NCBI RefSeq assembly: GCF_025628885.1
Contig: NZ_JAOTIF010000011.1
Coordinates: forward strand, 114,662-178,661
Length of the DNA stretch: 64,000 nt
From: Paraflavisolibacter caeni
GTDB lineage: Bacteria; Bacteroidota; Bacteroidia; Chitinophagales; Chitinophagaceae
Direction: 5' to 3'
The notes beneath the pieces were generated by a model, which saw only the letters and a program-made list of their open reading frames with translations, made no database searches and was not told the DNA's origin. The stretch's first letter is position 1, and each line of letters opens with the position of its first letter. The translations under genes and the position numbers were made by a program. This document shows positions 61,525-64,000 of the stretch, one piece after another.

Positions 61525-63846
61525 ATGAAAATATTGACTACCTCAATCTATCTCTTTCTTTCCATCATAACATGGGCGCAGCCACAGCTTCGCCACGATT
61601 TGCATTTTACCAGGCTCGCAAGTGCATGGGATGAAGCGATACCGCTTGGTAATGGCATGGTGGGAGCGTTGGTTTGGCAAAAAGGCGATAAGCTGCGCTT
61701 TTCCCTTGACCGTTCCGACCTATGGGATCAGCGACCAATGAAGGGGTTGCACCGAAAGGAATTTAGCTATCAATGGGTGTACGAACAGGTAAAGAAAAAT
61801 GACTATAAAATAGTTCAGGATTACTTCGATGCACCATACGACCGTGAAGCAGCACCTACCAAGATACCTGGCGGAGCCTTGGAGTTTAATACTGGTAATT
61901 GGGGCGAAGCTAACTATGTGTATCTTTATTTGGACAAAGCCTTGTCTGAAGTAAGATGGAGCAACGGTGTTGTCCTTAAAACATTTGTCCACGCGACAAA
62001 GCCCCTTGGCTGGTTCAGGTTTGAAAATGTAACAACTGATTTTGTGCCTGAACTTATTGCACCGAAGTACCAACTGGATAAAACTGTGAATCCTGATTCT
62101 GTTAAAAGTAACGACCTGTCAAGGCTTGGATACAAGCAGGGAGTTATTAAGCGGAATGGCAATAACATCACTTACCACCAGGAAGGTTGGGGAGGTTTTG
62201 CCTATAACATCAGTGTGAGCTGGAAGCGGGTAAATAAGAATACAATAGAAGGTGTTTGGAGTATTTCATCGCAGTTTCCCATTAAAAAAGAAAATGTCAC
62301 TTCGTCCAGCATCGTTAAGAATGCTTTGCTAAGATCGTTTATATTTGATTATCAATCGCATGCAGCATGGTGGAAGAACTTTTGGAATAAGTCTTCTTTA
62401 CATGTGCCCGATACCCTTTTAGAGAATCAATGGTACCGCGATCAATACAAGTTTGGTGCGTCTACACGCCGGGGAGCTCCGCCTATTTTACTACAGGGTG
62501 TATGGACGGCAGACAATGGTAGAATACCACCATGGAAAGGAGATTACCACCACGACCTGAACACGCAATTGAGCTACTGGCCGGCATACAGTGGAAACCA
62601 CCTTGATGAGGCGCTTGCTTACTTGGATCATCTGGATGAAAACAAGAAAAATTATAAGCGCTATACCAAACTCTATTTTGGTAGTAATGGCATTGCTGTT
62701 CCGGGTGTAACCACAATGGATGGAACTGAAATGGGAGGGTGGATCCAATATGCTCTTTCTCCAACGGTTTCTGCATGGTTGGCTCATCACTATTATCTTC
62801 AATGGAAATACAGCAAAGACAAAGCATTTTTAAAGGATCGCGCCTATCCTTGGTTCAAGGAAGTAGCTGCACACCTGGAAGGTATTACTTACAAAAACGA
62901 AAAAGGGTTCCTGCAACTTCCAATCAGTTCCAGTCCGGAAATCAATAATAATAGGATTGATGCCTGGTTTCTTCAAAATACCAATTACGACCTTGCATTA
63001 ATGAAGTTTGTTTTTAAGGCTGCTGCTGAATTGGCCAACGAGTTGAATCTGAAAAGTGATGCAGCTCACTGGAATAAAATGCTTTCCCAATTCGACGATT
63101 TCGCCTTATCGGGCAATAATGAATTGATGTATGCTCCTGGCTATCCATACGCTGAATCTCACCGTCACTTTTCTCATGCCATGGCCATTCATCCATTAGG
63201 TCTGATCAAGTGGGAGGACGGCGAAAAGTCACAAGCAATTATTAAAAATACGCTTAGCTTAATAGATAAACTGGGACCCGACAACTGGAATGGTTATTCG
63301 TATTCTTGGCTATCGAATATAAAGGCCAGGGCTAAAGATGGAGAAGGGGCCGCCAAAGCTTTAGAAATATTTGCAAAAGCATTTTGTTCAGTCAATAGCT
63401 TCCACATAAACGGTGACCAGACGAAATCTGGTTATTCAAAACGTACCTACAGACCCTTTACTCTTGAAGGTAATTTTGCTTTTGCTGCTGGCCTCCAGGA
63501 AATGCTGTTGCAAAGCTATGCCGGCTTTATTGAGATCATGCCTGCTGTACCTGCATCCTGGCAAAATATCAGCTTTAATCAGCTGCGTGCAGAAGGAGCT
63601 TTCCTGGTAAGTGCAGAAAAAGTAGGAGGTAAGGTCGTTAAAGTAAAAGTTGTATCAGAAAAGGGTGGTAAAACAGGACTGAAACTTCCTTTTAAAAAAT
63701 GGAAATTGATAACAGGAAAAGGCGTGAAGGTGGGGAAAGATGTCAATGGAATCATTAACCTTACTTTTGAACCCGGCGGCCATTGGGAAATTGTCAATAT
63801 TGATATGTCTTATACATCTAACAAGAAAATTAGCAATCCCAGGTAA
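61525..63846 (+). CDS. Secreted GH95-like glycoside hydrolase (alpha-L-fucosidase family)
   Basis: 773 residues with a signal peptide (KILTTSIYLFLSIITWA-Q). The N-terminal beta domain opens with FTRLASAWDEAIPLGNGMVGALVW, as in GH95. The (alpha/alpha)6 barrel has the expected segments: WTADNGRIPPWKGDYHHDLNTQLSYWPA near 330-353, LPISSSPE near 467 (family acid Glu), and FTLEGNFAFAAGLQEMLLQS near 645. In GH95 AfcA the corresponding motifs are NxN and DGNFG; here they read DLN and EGNF. The fucosidase assignment is therefore by family only. It probably acts with the two adjacent glycosidases. Confidence 0.82.
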   Translation: MKILTTSIYLFLSIITWAQPQLRHDLHFTRLASAWDEAIPLGNGMVGALVWQKGDKLRFSLDRSDLWDQRPMKGLHRKEFSYQWVYEQVKKNDYKIVQDYFDAPYDREAAPTKIPGGALEFNTGNWGEANYVYLYLDKALSEVRWSNGVVLKTFVHATKPLGWFRFENVTTDFVPELIAPKYQLDKTVNPDSVKSNDLSRLGYKQGVIKRNGNNITYHQEGWGGFAYNISVSWKRVNKNTIEGVWSISSQFPIKKENVTSSSIVKNALLRSFIFDYQSHAAWWKNFWNKSSLHVPDTLLENQWYRDQYKFGASTRRGAPPILLQGVWTADNGRIPPWKGDYHHDLNTQLSYWPAYSGNHLDEALAYLDHLDENKKNYKRYTKLYFGSNGIAVPGVTTMDGTEMGGWIQYALSPTVSAWLAHHYYLQWKYSKDKAFLKDRAYPWFKEVAAHLEGITYKNEKGFLQLPISSSPEINNNRIDAWFLQNTNYDLALMKFVFKAAAELANELNLKSDAAHWNKMLSQFDDFALSGNNELMYAPGYPYAESHRHFSHAMAIHPLGLIKWEDGEKSQAIIKNTLSLIDKLGPDNWNGYSYSWLSNIKARAKDGEGAAKALEIFAKAFCSVNSFHINGDQTKSGYSKRTYRPFTLEGNFAFAAGLQEMLLQSYAGFIEIMPAVPASWQNISFNQLRAEGAFLVSAEKVGGKVVKVKVVSEKGGKTGLKLPFKKWKLITGKGVKVGKDVNGIINLTFEPGGHWEIVNIDMSYTSNKKISNPR

Positions 63847-63959
63847 TTTTCTTGCTCATCATTAGCACATACCGTGACCCATCGGATCATATTTGATATA
63901 CACCTAATTCCACCCCAATCTACAGAGATTCTGTGTTAAAAGTCAAGAGATTTTTACTT

Positions 63960-63967
63960 TAATTTTG
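63960..63967 (+). promoter_or_regulatory. -7-like element (TAATTTTG) before the window end
   Basis: TAnnTTTG match after the GH95-like stop, suggesting a plus-strand gene that begins beyond the window. Confidence 0.35.
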
Positions 63968-64000
63968 TGTTTTAGGCGGCTGTATGCCAGCCTGTTTAGG

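Overview
The window is chromosomal DNA from a member of the Bacteroidota, most likely the Chitinophagaceae or a close relative. The signs are moderate-to-low GC, TAnnTTTG-type -7 promoter elements without clear Shine-Dalgarno sequences, PorT-like and TonB/Oar-like outer membrane proteins, a DUF4251 protein, an RF3, futalosine-pathway menaquinone synthesis (MqnA), and secreted glycoside hydrolases of families GH127 and GH95. It looks like ordinary chromosome. There is no prophage, insertion sequence, CRISPR array or complete mobile element.

Layout. 1-6.9 kb: the C-terminal part of a large SF1 helicase/nuclease (DUF3320 type), an aldose-epimerase-like protein, small unknown genes, a DUF4251 protein, an AI-2E family permease and a collapsed NCS2 permease pseudogene. 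6.9-18.4 kb: an NtrC-like regulator without HTH domain, a reverse-strand run trmN6-tsaD-MacB-like permease-doxX-kdsA, a fused trehalose synthase/phosphatase, a PorT-like barrel and ornithine aminotransferase. 18.6-24.3 kb: queD, prfC with a possible leader minigene, two secreted unknowns, and purB and mqnA divergent from face-to-face promoters. 24.4-31.6 kb: a surface-polysaccharide island of four GT2 glycosyltransferases, an FkbM methyltransferase and a YfhO membrane protein. 31.7-36.6 kb: a queuosine-precursor transporter, NUDIX, CorA, dapF, a nucleoside phosphorylase and tRNA-Cys. 37-43.8 kb: a GltD-like iron-sulfur flavoprotein with pyruvate:ferredoxin oxidoreductase, an AlkD-like repair protein and a Bax-inhibitor-1 protein. 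43.9-52.8 kb: a cytosolic six-hairpin glycosidase, an Omp85-barrel protein with a kinase-like N-terminus, and a reverse-strand ATP-grasp / GCS2 ligase / small protein / glutamine-amidotransferase cassette. 52.9-64 kb: an Oar-like TonB receptor, ribBA, and three secreted glycoside hydrolases (GH127, a GH43-like propeller and GH95-like).

Most genes are recognisable housekeeping or envelope functions. The least explained items are: the ATP-grasp/GCS2/GATase cassette (probably makes a small amidated or gamma-linked peptide); the kinase-like domain fused to an Omp85 barrel; the GH95-like enzyme with changed catalytic-site residues; the MVKLLI-UGA minigene in front of release-factor gene prfC; the loop-less 48-bp palindrome between convergent genes; and -7 elements placed so close to start codons that several mRNAs should be leaderless.
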